NCBI RefSeq assembly: GCF_009764645.1
Contig: NZ_RWIM01000022.1
Location: forward strand, 33,668 to 97,667
Origin: Pseudomonas sp. PB106
GTDB lineage: Bacteria; Pseudomonadota; Gammaproteobacteria; Pseudomonadales; Pseudomonadaceae
DNA length: 64,000 nucleotides
Direction: 5' to 3'
The notes under the pieces are model-generated. The model made no database searches, had not been told where the DNA came from, and worked only from the letters and a program-made list of their open reading frames with translations. Positions 1-10,214 of this stretch are shown here, piece by piece. The position numbers were made by a program, and so were the translations under genes. Positions within the stretch are counted from its first letter, which is position 1. Each line of letters begins with the position of its first letter.

Positions 1-2177
<2,177 letters not shown>

Positions 2178-2186
2178 TGCTGCCCC

Positions 2187-2275
2187 CTGTAGGAGCTGCC
2201 GCAGGCTGCGATCTTTTGATCTTGTTTTTAAAAGGCAACAGCAAAAGATCGCAGCCTTCGGCAGCTCCTACAGGG
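2187..2275. repeat. REP doublet, type A, inverted pair
   Basis: Two inverted copies of the unit beginning GTAGGAGCTGCC and containing CTGCGATCTTTTGATC flank a short A/T-rich spacer, so the region can fold into one long hairpin. The same unit recurs at 22.0, 33.9 and 54.9 kb, and as a single decayed copy at 31.1 kb. It lies between mgtA and mgtC and may affect read-through or mRNA stability. Confidence 0.9.
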
Positions 2276-2341
2276 GTGGGCGCTTCAAGTGAATTTCAAG
2301 CAGGCCCGACGAAGGCTTTGTGTGTATTCAAGGAGATGACT

Positions 2342-3058
2342 ATGCAAGCCATCAACAACCTCAACCTCGATTCACTGCTCGACACCCTCGTCAGCCTCAG
2401 CGCCGCGTTCATCCTCGGTGGCCTGATCGGTTTCGAGCGCCAATACCGCCAACGCACCGCCGGCCTGCGCACCAACGTACTGGTCGCCGTCGGTGCGGCG
2501 ATTTTCGTCGACATGGCCAACCGTCTCGCCGGGGCAGAAGGCGCGGTGCGCGTGGTCGCCTATGTGGTCTCCGGCATTGGTTTTCTCGGCGCCGGGGTGA
2601 TCATGCGCGAAGAGGGCAATGTGCGCGGGCTCAACACCGCCGCGACCCTGTGGACGTCTGCCGCAGTCGGTGCCTGTGCCGGTGCCGATCTGCTCGCCGA
2701 AGCGGTGCTCGGCACGTTGTTCATTCTTGCCGCCAATACCTTGCTGCGGCCGATCGTCAACAACATCAACCGCCAGCCACTGGACGTGGTCTCGGCAGAA
2801 GTCACCAACATCGTCTACGTTATCGCCCGGCGCTCACAGCAGAAAGCCGTGTTCGCCTTGCTCGAAGCTGAACTGGAGCGCAGCAACTACCCGGCCAGCG
2901 ATATCGACATGCACGCGTTCGGCGCCGATGAAATAGAAATCGAAGCGACGCTGGCGACGACGTCGGTTGATGGCGATGAGCTTGATGAACTGGTGGCGCG
3001 CATTTCGACCTCGGCACTCGTGGTGCAGGCGTTCTGGAGCCCGAGTACGACGGAATAA
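2342..3058 (+). CDS. mgtC: MgtC/SapB family inner-membrane protein
   Basis: 238-residue protein of the MgtC/SapB family, known for survival at low Mg2+ and inside macrophages and for modulating the F1Fo ATPase. The N-terminal half is hydrophobic, with about five membrane segments and the family signatures GGLIGFERQ and SGIGFLGAGVI. The C-terminal ~90 residues are soluble and acidic, matching the ACT-like C-terminal domain of the longer MgtC forms. The start ATG at 2342 has a clear ribosome site (AAGGAG) just upstream; the frame is open further upstream, but only this ATG begins the conserved N-terminus. It lies 164 bases after mgtA on the same strand. Family is sure; which member of the family it is remains open. 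Confidence 0.85.
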   Translation: MQAINNLNLDSLLDTLVSLSAAFILGGLIGFERQYRQRTAGLRTNVLVAVGAAIFVDMANRLAGAEGAVRVVAYVVSGIGFLGAGVIMREEGNVRGLNTAATLWTSAAVGACAGADLLAEAVLGTLFILAANTLLRPIVNNINRQPLDVVSAEVTNIVYVIARRSQQKAVFALLEAELERSNYPASDIDMHAFGADEIEIEATLATTSVDGDELDELVARISTSALVVQAFWSPSTTE

Positions 3059-3143
3059 ACCCCGAACACATGTTTTTCCGGGAGGGTTCTTGCAGCGGCG
3101 GACATCAAGTTTGAGCCACTGCGCAAAGCCTGCGGAAAAGGCC

Positions 3144-3158
3144 AGGATCTTTCCTACA
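3144..3158 (+). promoter_or_regulatory. Putative EvgA/BvgA-type half-site upstream of first RocA-like gene
   Basis: The sequence AGGATCTTTCCTACA lies about 107 bases before the start codon at 3264. TTTCCTA matches the heptamer half-site recognised by BvgA, and TTCCTACA resembles the EvgA box. Related boxes precede three other genes of the island. Binding is inferred. Confidence 0.4.
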
Positions 3159-3263
3159 CTGTGCAGGGGCCGGTGTATTTTGAGCCATGCTCCGCACCGT
3201 CAGGCATTCATGCCATGGACGACTGCATTTTCGAGTCTTTACGGCGGTCCATCAGGGGTTCAT

Positions 3264-3890
3264 ATGCTCAAGGCGTTGGTGGTAGACGATCACCCGTTCA
3301 TTCGTTCGTCGGTCAAGATGCTGCTTGAACGGGAAGGCTTCGAGGTGGCGGGTGAGGCCGATAACGGTGCCGATGCGCTGCAGTTGACCCGCGAGCTCAC
3401 CCCGGACTTGATCATTCTCGACATCGGCATGCCCAAGCTCGACGGGCTGGAAGTGATCAGCCGCATCTGTGCGCTGGGCGTGAAGAGCAGGATTCTGGTG
3501 CTCACCTCGCAGTCGGCATTGTTCTATTCAGCGCGCTGCATGAAGGCCGGGGCTGCGGGTTTTCTGTCCAAGACCAATGAAATGAATGAGTTGATCAAAG
3601 CGATCAAAGTCATCATGGATGGCTACACTTTCTTTCCCAATCTATCGACCAGCAGCGTGCGTCGCAGTGATTCGCAGACCAGTGATCTCGAATTGATCCA
3701 GAGCCTGTCCGACCGTGAGCTGACCATTCTGCAGCAGTTGTCCAGCGGTCTGAGCAACAAGGAGATCGGCGAAGCGATGCTTCTGAGCAACAAGACAATC
3801 AGCACTTACAAGACTCGCTTGATCGAAAAACTCAACGTCAAGTCGGTGGTGTACCTCGCCGATTTTGCGAAACGCAACAACCTGATCTGA
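3264..3890 (+). CDS. LuxR-type response regulator, RocA/EvgA/BvgA-like (copy 1)
   Basis: 208-residue DNA-binding response regulator. Residues 1-118 form a receiver with the acidic pair D8/D9, phospho-acceptor D53 (LDIGMP) and conserved K103 (LSKTNE). Residues about 145-205 are a LuxR/FixJ helix-turn-helix (LSDRELTILQQLSSG...[10 protein letters not shown]). The start is the ATG at 3264, preceded by AGGGG; an open frame extends upstream but has no ribosome site or homology. Its stop codon directly abuts the ATG of the downstream hybrid kinase, so the two are a co-translated pair. By analogy with P. aeruginosa RocA1 it may control fimbrial or biofilm genes; targets are not visible here. It is a paralogue of the regulator at 10215. 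Confidence 0.9.
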   Translation: MLKALVVDDHPFIRSSVKMLLEREGFEVAGEADNGADALQLTRELTPDLIILDIGMPKLDGLEVISRICALGVKSRILVLTSQSALFYSARCMKAGAAGFLSKTNEMNELIKAIKVIMDGYTFFPNLSTSSVRRSDSQTSDLELIQSLSDRELTILQQLSSGLSNKEIGEAMLLSNKTISTYKTRLIEKLNVKSVVYLADFAKRNNLI

Positions 3891-6800
3891 ATGCGCCAGC
3901 TCACTCGATACTGGCTGCTGGGATTGGCCGTTATTGCCAACACAGTGCTGGCGGCGCCGGTCGATACCCTGCATGTGCTCGGCCGTTCCAGCGTTGACGG
4001 TTACAGCGTCCCGCTCGAGAGTCAGGACTGGTCCTGGCTGCGCGGCAAAGGCACTTTGCGCCTGGGGGCTTCTGCTCCTGACTATGCCCCCTTTGTAATC
4101 ACCAGCAACGGTAATGATTACGAAGGGCTGACGGCCGATTACGCGCAGTTGCTCAGTCAACTGTTGAATATCCCCATCGAAGTGCGTCGCTATGCCTCGC
4201 GCGCCGACGTGCTGGCGGCACTGAAAAACGGTGAAGTGGACTTGCTCGGTACGTCCAACGGTTTTGAAGCCGCTGACCCTGATCTGGCAATGTCGCAGGC
4301 CTACGCTGACGATGTGCCAACCCTAGTGACGCGAGTCGGCGACAGTCAGAACCTGTCCCCGGACCTGGCCGGCAAACAAGTGGCGATGCTTTATCACTAC
4401 CTGCCGCCCGACCGGGTCAGAGCGTTCTATCCGCACGCCGATGTCCGCCTTTATCCCTCGACAATGAGTGCGATCGGAGCTGTGGCGTTTGGCAGTGCCG
4501 ACGTCTACCTCGGCGACTCGATCAGCGCCCATTACCTGATCAACAAGAATTACCTGAACAACGTGCAACTGGCCGACTTCTCGCAGATGGAGGTGCAGAA
4601 CTTTGCCTTCGCGATGCCTCGCGGCAATGAGCGGTTGTTGCGCATCGTCAACGCGGCACTGGCGAGTATTCCGCCCGGCGAGCGCATGACCATTCTGCGC
4701 CGCTGGAGCGCCGGCGGTGCAAGCATGCCGGGCCAGCAGGCACCGCATTTCAGTACCAGCGAACAGCGCTGGATGGCCCTGCATCCGCGTCTGCGGGTGG
4801 CCGTCGACGGCAGCTTTCTGCCGCTGTCGTTTTACGGACAGGACGGCGTGTTTCGCGGGATCAGCGCCGATGTGCTGGCCAAAGTTGCCTTGCGTACCGG
4901 CCTCAAGTTCGATGTGCAGCAAGCGCAATCGGTGCCGGAGCTGATCGAGCAGATTCGCGGCAACCAGGCAGACTTGTTGATTACCTTGACCCCAAGCGTC
5001 GAACGCGAGGACACCTTGCGTTTCACCCGGCCGTATCTGAGCACGCCGTTTGTGCTGGTCAGCCGCATCGCCGCCAACAGCCCCGGCACCCTCGACGAGA
5101 TGCTCGGCAAACGGCTGGCAGTGATTCGCGGCACCCCGGTGCGCGACATGCTGGTCGACCAATATCCGCAGGTGACGCTGGTCGATGCCGACAACGCCCA
5201 GCAAGCGATGGCCATGGTCGCCAATGGTCAGGCGGAGGCCGCAGTCAATTCACTGATCACGGCGCGCTATATGATTTCCCGGCAGTATCGCGATCGATTG
5301 CGCATCACCAGCACCGTCGGTACGCAGTCGGCTCAAATGGCATTTGCCACGGCGCGAGGGGCACTGGAGCTGTACTCGATCCTCGATAAAGCGCTGCTCA
5401 GCATCCCACCGGAAGAACTGGATGAGGTGACCAATCGCTGGCGCAGCGAAGTGGTGGTCGATGACAGTTACTGGCTGCGCAATCGCAGCGCGATCATTCA
5501 GGGTTTTGCTTTGGCGGCGGTATTGTTGCTGGTGGCATTGGGCTGGATCGCCTATCTGCGGTTGCTGATGCGCAAACGCCGACAGGCGGAAATCGCCCTC
5601 AACGATCAACTCGAATTCATGCGCGTATTGATCGATGGCACGCCGCATCCAATCTATGTGCGTGACCGCGCCGGCAAACTGTTGGTGTGTAACGAAGGCT
5701 ATCTGCAGGTCTTCCAGGTCGAGCGTGATGCGGTGATTGGCAAGACTGTGCGAGAAGGTGTGCTGAAGAACCCCGAGGAAGCCCAGGCCTATCACGATGA
5801 TTACCTGCAAGCGATGAGCGAGGGCTTGCCACGCGTGCAGGATCGCAGCCTGACCTTGGGCGGAAGCGTATTGACCATCTATCACTGGATGCTGCCGTAT
5901 CGCGGCAGTGACGGTGAGGTCAGCGGCATGATCGGCGGCTGGATCGACGTCAGTGAGCGCCAGCACCTGCTTGAAGCCTTGCGTGACGCGAAGGACGACG
6001 CCGACGACGCCAACCGTGCCAAGACCTCGTTCCTCGCCACCATGAGCCATGAAATCCGCACACCGATGAACGCGGTGATCGGCATGCTCGAACTGGCGCT
6101 GAAGAAAGCCGATCAAGGCATCCTTGATCGGCTCGCCATCGAAGTTGCGTCCGGTGCCGCCCGTGGCTTGCTGGATTTGATTGGCGACATCCTGGACATC
6201 GCCCGCATTGAATCCGGGCGTTTGTCCTTGACGCCAGAGCGGGCCAATCTGCGCGAACTGGTCGAGTCGGTCGTGCGCATTTTCGAGGGCCTGGCGCGGC
6301 AGAAACAGCTGCGCCTGCAACTGGATCTGGATGCCTTGAGAGACGTCGATGTGCTGATTGATCCGCTGCGTTTCAAGCAAGTGCTGTCGAACCTGTTGAG
6401 CAATGCGATCAAGTTTACCGACGCGGGGCAGGTGTTGCTGAGCGTACAGGTGGCGCCCGAGAGTGCTGAACGATTAAGCCTGTGTCTGCGGGTCATGGAC
6501 AGCGGTCGCGGGATTTCCCGGGAGGATCAGGCGCAGTTGTTCAGCCTGTTCTCTCAGGCCGGCAATCATGGCCAGTCGGCGCGCGGTGGTTCCGGGCTGG
6601 GTCTGGTGATCAGCCGTACGCTTTGCGAAATGATGGGCGGCAGTCTGACGTTGTCCAGCGAGTTGGGGCAGGGCACGCAGGTTGAGGTGCGCCTGACCCT
6701 GCCGACGCTCGAACCACTTGCGACCGCGCCGGTCGAGGACATGGAACCGCTGCGCAACCACCACAGCCTGAATATTCTGGTCATCGATGACTATCCGGCC

Positions 6801-7505
6801 AACCGCTTGCTGCTGTCACAACAGTTGAGCTACTTGGGCCATCGCGTCACAGACGCTGAAGACGGAGCCAAGGGACTGCGTACCTGGCGCAATCAAACGT
6901 TCGACGTGGTCATCACCGATTGCAACATGCCAGTCATGAACGGCTACCAACTGGCCCGGGCGATCCGCGATGAAGAGGCGGCGCGAGGGCTGCCGCGCAG
7001 CCTGGTGCTGGGTTTCACCGCTAATGCCCTGGCCGAGGAGAGGGAGCGTTGCGCCGAGGCCGGGATGGACGATTGTCTGTTCAAACCGATCAGCCTCAAG
7101 GACCTGAATTTACGGCTGGCAACCGTCGTTGCGCAGGCGCGTGCGACGGTCGAAGCGCCGGTGCCGACAGCGGGTGATATCGACTTGGGGAGTCTCGAGC
7201 AACTGACCCGTGGCGACCGCGAATCGATCAAAAGTCTGTTGACCGATCTCGCCACCAGTAATGCCCAGGACATGGCAAAACTGCTGCGCCTGTTTACCCA
7301 GCATGACGTCCAGGGCCTTGCCGATCTCGCACACCGGATCAAGGGCGGAGCGCGGATCATCAAGGCGCAGGCATTGATCCAGGCGTGTGAAGCGCTGGAG
7401 GCCGCCAGTGGAGGGCTGGACACCCAAGTGCTGACCGAAGCCGTGGACCGGCTTCAACAATCGATGGAGCAATTGGCGGACAAACTGGATGAGTATCTGG
7501 CGTAA
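3891..7505 (+). CDS. Unorthodox hybrid sensor kinase, RocS/EvgS/BvgS-like (copy 1, with PAS)
   Basis: 1204-residue inner-membrane sensor. A signal peptide (about 1-22) is followed by two periplasmic solute-binding (Venus-flytrap, SBP_bac_3) domains at about 50-270 and 290-525. One membrane helix at about 535-557 (GFALAAVLLLVALGWIAYL) leads to a PAS domain (about 570-690), a HisKA domain with phospho-acceptor H720 ([10 protein letters not shown]), a HATPase domain (N-box [10 protein letters not shown]-box GSGLGL), a receiver with D1010, and a C-terminal HPt with H1148 (LAHRIKGG). All four phosphorelay residues are present. It starts immediately after the stop of the copy-1 regulator. This matches RocS/BvgS architecture; the periplasmic ligand is unknown. 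Confidence 0.92.
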   Translation: MRQLTRYWLLGLAVIANTVLAAPVDTLHVLGRSSVDGYSVPLESQDWSWLRGKGTLRLGASAPDYAPFVITSNGNDYEGLTADYAQLLSQLLNIPIEVRRYASRADVLAALKNGEVDLLGTSNGFEAADPDLAMSQAYADDVPTLVTRVGDSQNLSPDLAGKQVAMLYHYLPPDRVRAFYPHADVRLYPSTMSAIGAVAFGSADVYLGDSISAHYLINKNYLNNVQLADFSQMEVQNFAFAMPRGNERLLRIVNAALASIPPGERMTILRRWSAGGASMPGQQAPHFSTSEQRWMALHPRLRVAVDGSFLPLSFYGQDGVFRGISADVLAKVALRTGLKFDVQQAQSVPELIEQIRGNQADLLITLTPSVEREDTLRFTRPYLSTPFVLVSRIAANSPGTLDEMLGKRLAVIRGTPVRDMLVDQYPQVTLVDADNAQQAMAMVANGQAEAAVNSLITARYMISRQYRDRLRITSTVGTQSAQMAFATARGALELYSILDKALLSIPPEELDEVTNRWRSEVVVDDSYWLRNRSAIIQGFALAAVLLLVALGWIAYLRLLMRKRRQAEIALNDQLEFMRVLIDGTPHPIYVRDRAGKLLVCNEGYLQVFQVERDAVIGKTVREGVLKNPEEAQAYHDDYLQAMSEGLPRVQDRSLTLGGSVLTIYHWMLPYRGSDGEVSGMIGGWIDVSERQHLLEALRDAKDDADDANRAKTSFLATMSHEIRTPMNAVIGMLELALKKADQGILDRLAIEVASGAARGLLDLIGDILDIARIESGRLSLTPERANLRELVESVVRIFEGLARQKQLRLQLDLDALRDVDVLIDPLRFKQVLSNLLSNAIKFTDAGQVLLSVQVAPESAERLSLCLRVMDSGRGISREDQAQLFSLFSQAGNHGQSARGGSGLGLVISRTLCEMMGGSLTLSSELGQGTQVEVRLTLPTLEPLATAPVEDMEPLRNHHSLNILVIDDYPANRLLLSQQLSYLGHRVTDAEDGAKGLRTWRNQTFDVVITDCNMPVMNGYQLARAIRDEEAARGLPRSLVLGFTANALAEERERCAEAGMDDCLFKPISLKDLNLRLATVVAQARATVEAPVPTAGDIDLGSLEQLTRGDRESIKSLLTDLATSNAQDMAKLLRLFTQHDVQGLADLAHRIKGGARIIKAQALIQACEALEAASGGLDTQVLTEAVDRLQQSMEQLADKLDEYLA

Positions 7506-7877
7506 CTTTCCAGTGCTCTTTTGCAGACATTTCTCGCGAATGTGCTCCGCCACTATTGGCCGATTTTCCGTACGACAAGCCTTGGCGCGATGTGCGCGTG
7601 AAGGCTTCACCGATGACCCTGCAATAGGGTAACGGATGTTTTGAATGCTATTGCTTGGGAAATTTCCTACAAGTGAAGGGAGGTTTCCTACTCTTATTTT
7701 CCTCTCCGATCGCTAGATTCATGGCCTCATCACGATGACATCGCCGTGCTCTATGGTGCGGTCTCCAGAGCGTTCTGCAGTTTTTTTCAGACTTGTCTTA
7801 CATGCGTGATGGGGTTTTTTGTCTAGTGTTGGGCTTCCTCGCGAAAGCGGACGTTTTTCAGGCCACTGTCGAAACCA
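7506..7877 (+). promoter_or_regulatory. 372-base intergenic region with paired TTTCCTA boxes
   Basis: No gene seen on either strand. At 7656-7669 there is an inverted pair of heptamers (TGGGAAA directly followed by TTTCCTA) and a second TTTCCTA at 7684-7690; the two direct copies are 21 bases apart, two helical turns. This resembles a BvgA/EvgA-type multi-site promoter for the small receiver gene at 7878. Neither the -10 element nor the transcription start can be fixed by eye. Confidence 0.4.
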
Positions 7878-8267
7878 ATGTCATACAAATGCTGGCGAAT
7901 CCTGATTGCCGAAGAGCAGTTCGCGCTGCAGAACCGAATCTGCAGATCCCTCGCTCTATTGGGCTACCGAACCTCGACGTCGGTGCATTCGTTTCGCGAA
8001 CTGTTGGGCGTCACTCAGTACTCGCACGAGCCCTTCGAGCTCTTTGACCTGATGCTCATCAACGGTGAACTGATGGTCGCCGCAGGCATTGACCCGGTGC
8101 GTTTTTTTCAATGCGTGACGCAGATTCGTCACGCCGTTATTTATGACGAGCGACGCGGTCAGGTCCGGCCAGAGACGCTCTACACCCGTCAATGCCGGCA
8201 GTTGGCACTGATCCGTAGTCCGGATCAACAAACGCTTGGCTCTCTACTGGAGCAACTTGATGTTTAG
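7878..8267 (+). CDS. Small degenerate receiver-like protein (copy A)
   Basis: 129-residue protein resembling a stand-alone response-regulator receiver. The N-terminus (WRILIAEEQFALQNRICRSLALLGY) matches receiver strand 1 and helix 1. The strand that should end in the phospho-acceptor Asp reads FDLMLINGEL, with Asn instead of Asp. It is a paralogue of the protein at 9657: both share ILIA, ELL, CEPFD, IN-x-EL and VIY-x-E at matching spacing. No DNA-binding or output domain is present. The ATG at 7878 has only a poor ribosome site, so the start is less certain than the frame. It lies just before the REC-EAL gene. Function unknown; a non-phosphorylatable partner or decoy in the Roc-like relay is a guess. 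Confidence 0.7.
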   Translation: MSYKCWRILIAEEQFALQNRICRSLALLGYRTSTSVHSFRELLGVTQYSHEPFELFDLMLINGELMVAAGIDPVRFFQCVTQIRHAVIYDERRGQVRPETLYTRQCRQLALIRSPDQQTLGSLLEQLDV

Positions 8268-8278
8268 GAAATTTCCTT
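8265..8278 (+). promoter_or_regulatory. Inverted heptamer pair upstream of REC-EAL gene
   Basis: TAGGAAATTTCCTT is a near-perfect inverted repeat of the TTTCCTA heptamer with no spacer. It overlaps the stop codon of the preceding small receiver and lies 80 bases before the ATG at 8359. It is the best-preserved of the island's boxes. Regulator binding (the EvgA/BvgA-like proteins encoded nearby) is inferred. Confidence 0.45.
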
Positions 8279-8358
8279 CATTTTTTCGGACGCTTTCCAG
8301 AGAACCGAGCATTGAATTGGCTCAGCCTGGCGGCGGATGTTCAATCAACGAGCCGCCC

Positions 8359-9567
8359 ATGCCCGATTTGCCGCTGCATGTATTAGTGCTGGAAGACCAT
8401 GCCTTTCAGCGATCGGTGGCGGTCAACATGCTGCGCACCCTCGGTTGTCGAGAAGTATTCGAGGCCAGTGATGGCGATCAAGCACTGGCGATGCTGCAGA
8501 CAGTCGGTACGGTCGACGTAGCTCTGTGCGATTTGCAGATGGAGGGGATGGACGGCCTGGAGTTTCTGCAGCGGGTCGGCGCCACAGGTCAGGTCAAGTC
8601 AGTGATCATCAGCAGTTCACTGTCAGCGGACCTGCGCCGCGCCGTGCATCAAATGGTCGCGTTGCTTGGCCTGGAATTGCTCGGCGACGTGGGCAAGCCG
8701 TTGCATATTCAGATGCTGGCGGATTTGCTCGATAAGTTCGCCAACCGGCCAGCCATGCCGCAACCACCTGACGCGGCCATCACGCTGGCCGACGAAGGCG
8801 CTGTGCGGCAGGCGCTGGCCGAGCAACAATTGCAGGCCTGGTATCAGCCCAAATTCAATCTGCACAGCGGTGAAGTGTGTGGCGTCGAAGTGTTGTGCCG
8901 CTGGTTGCACCCAACGCAAGGAGTGATCTCGCCTGCGTTATTCATGCCGGTTCTGGAACGCTGTGGTTTGCTCGATGAGTTGCTGTTTCTGCAACTCGAA
9001 CAGGCGTTGACGGTGCAGCGTCGTGCCCGCGAGCGAGGGTTCCCCTTGAATGTTGCGTTCAATCTGCAAGCCGTCCAACTGGCCAGCGGTGAACTGGCGT
9101 CAACGTTGCGCAGCCTGCTGGCGCGTCACCGGACTTGCGGCGCGAGCGTGACCTTCGAACTGACCGAAAGCGGCCTGTTGGAGGCCCCGGCCACCAGCCT
9201 TGAATCGCTGGTGCGCCTGCGCATGATGGGCTGCCGCTTGTCGATCGATGACTTCGGGGCAGGCTTCTCCTCACTGCAGCGGCTGTGCCAGTTACCGTTC
9301 AACGAAATCAAGCTCGATGCCGATTTCATTCGCAACCTTGAGCACGAACCCCGTTGCCGTGCAGCCATCAGCAGCACCCTGGCGCTGGGCGAAACCCTGG
9401 GCATGAGCGTGGTGATCGAAGGGATCGAGACCGACGCGCAGCGCCGTGAGCTGCTCGCCCTGGGGTGCACGCTAGGGCAGGGCTATTGGTACGCACGACC
9501 GATGCCCGCAGACGATTTATTGAATTGGCTGCAGCAACGCAGCGATCAGCAAAGCTCGGATGAATGA
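8359..9567 (+). CDS. REC-EAL cyclic-di-GMP phosphodiesterase response regulator, RocR-like
   Basis: 402-residue cytosolic protein. The receiver (about 1-125; acidic pair LEDH, phospho-acceptor in LCDLQMEGMDG) is joined to an EAL domain (about 150-395). The phosphodiesterase residues look complete: EVLCR (Val in place of Ala in the EAL signature), FNLQ, FELTES, IDDFGAGFSS, EIKLD, VIEGIET and LGQGY. Length and order match RocR of P. aeruginosa (~392 residues), a c-di-GMP phosphodiesterase that opposes RocS-RocA signalling. I chose ATG 8359 because homology begins there. An in-frame ATG at 8260 with GGAG upstream, overlapping the previous gene, would give 435 residues and is a real alternative. 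Confidence 0.87.
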   Translation: MPDLPLHVLVLEDHAFQRSVAVNMLRTLGCREVFEASDGDQALAMLQTVGTVDVALCDLQMEGMDGLEFLQRVGATGQVKSVIISSSLSADLRRAVHQMVALLGLELLGDVGKPLHIQMLADLLDKFANRPAMPQPPDAAITLADEGAVRQALAEQQLQAWYQPKFNLHSGEVCGVEVLCRWLHPTQGVISPALFMPVLERCGLLDELLFLQLEQALTVQRRARERGFPLNVAFNLQAVQLASGELASTLRSLLARHRTCGASVTFELTESGLLEAPATSLESLVRLRMMGCRLSIDDFGAGFSSLQRLCQLPFNEIKLDADFIRNLEHEPRCRAAISSTLALGETLGMSVVIEGIETDAQRRELLALGCTLGQGYWYARPMPADDLLNWLQQRSDQQSSDE

Positions 9568-9577
9568 CCGGTTTTTT

Positions 9578-9593
9578 CGGAAACGTCCTACAG
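9578..9593 (+). promoter_or_regulatory. Degenerate heptamer pair upstream of second small receiver
   Basis: CGGAAACGTCCTACA is a weaker version of the GGAAATTTCCTACA element found upstream of the gene at 7878. It lies about 65 bases before the ATG at 9657. Support comes from its position and its similarity to the other three boxes of the island. Confidence 0.33.
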
Positions 9594-9656
9594 AAGCATC
9601 TTTGGGGCTTGCGTAGTCTTGCGCCATCCAAACACCTGACCACCGGGAGATTGATC

Positions 9657-10079
9657 ATGACCAATAAAGCCCTGCGCATTCTGATCGCCGACCCACAGCA
9701 TTTTCACCGGATGAAAATCGAGCGCTTGTTCAACGCACTGGATTATTACCGCGTTGCCCCGGTGCAAAACCTCGCCGAGCTTTTGACCCTGGTGGACTAT
9801 GGCTGCGAACCGTTCGATGCGGTGGTGATCAATGCCGAGCTGGCGTCGGGTTCGCTGAATCTGCTGGGGTTCTTCCTCGACAACCCCCAGGTTCGTCAGG
9901 TGTTGATCTACAACGAGCCTTCGGCCCCCAGGAATGCGACGCTTGGCTACGCTCAGAAAAACGTGCAGATCAGTCATGTGGCGTTGCCAGGCGCCCAAGC
10001 CATCAGGCACCTGATGACGGTGGTTGACGCACCTCGGTGGGCGCAAGGGCCCTCCTTGCCGCAGCGTGCGTATGCATAG
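9657..10079 (+). CDS. Small degenerate receiver-like protein (copy B)
   Basis: 140-residue paralogue of the protein at 7878. It begins with a receiver-like strand (ALRILIADPQHFHRMKIERLF). The segment where the phospho-acceptor Asp belongs reads FDAVVINAELASG, again with Asn. The region after residue ~85 (VRQVLIYNEP) also parallels copy A. No output domain. ATG 9657 has a good ribosome site (GGGAGA). It stands alone between the REC-EAL gene and the second regulator-kinase pair, with its own upstream box. Function unknown; its repeated association with RocA/RocS/RocR-like genes suggests an accessory role in that pathway. Confidence 0.72.
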   Translation: MTNKALRILIADPQHFHRMKIERLFNALDYYRVAPVQNLAELLTLVDYGCEPFDAVVINAELASGSLNLLGFFLDNPQVRQVLIYNEPSAPRNATLGYAQKNVQISHVALPGAQAIRHLMTVVDAPRWAQGPSLPQRAYA

Positions 10080-10096
10080 AATTTCGTTTGTCGCAA

Positions 10097-10112
10097 CTGT
10101 CAGGTCTGACAG
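10097..10112. promoter_or_regulatory. Perfect palindrome upstream of second RocA-like regulator
   Basis: CTGTCAGGTCTGACAG consists of two perfect 7-base arms with a GT centre, 103 bases before the ATG at 10215. It does not match the TTTCCTA boxes found elsewhere in the island, so copy 2 may answer to a different regulator. No T-run follows, so it is not an intrinsic terminator. Confidence 0.4.
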
Positions 10113-10214
10113 GTGAATCACGTCCCGTTCCGTGCAACAGTCTTTGCGCAGCCACAGCGTCCGGAACAATCGGCAACCGTGGCGTCTTCTTCACGTTTTG
10201 CCCTGGGAGTGTTC

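Noticed and set aside
3060..3263. Upstream extension of the first RocA-like regulator to 2967
   Set aside because: The extension overlaps mgtC and the putative regulatory box; receiver homology starts at ATG 3264, which has AGGGG upstream.
4323..6380. Open frames opposite the first sensor kinase (293 and 376 codons)
   Set aside because: Gln/His-rich antisense translations typical of high-GC genes; no start signals, no domains.
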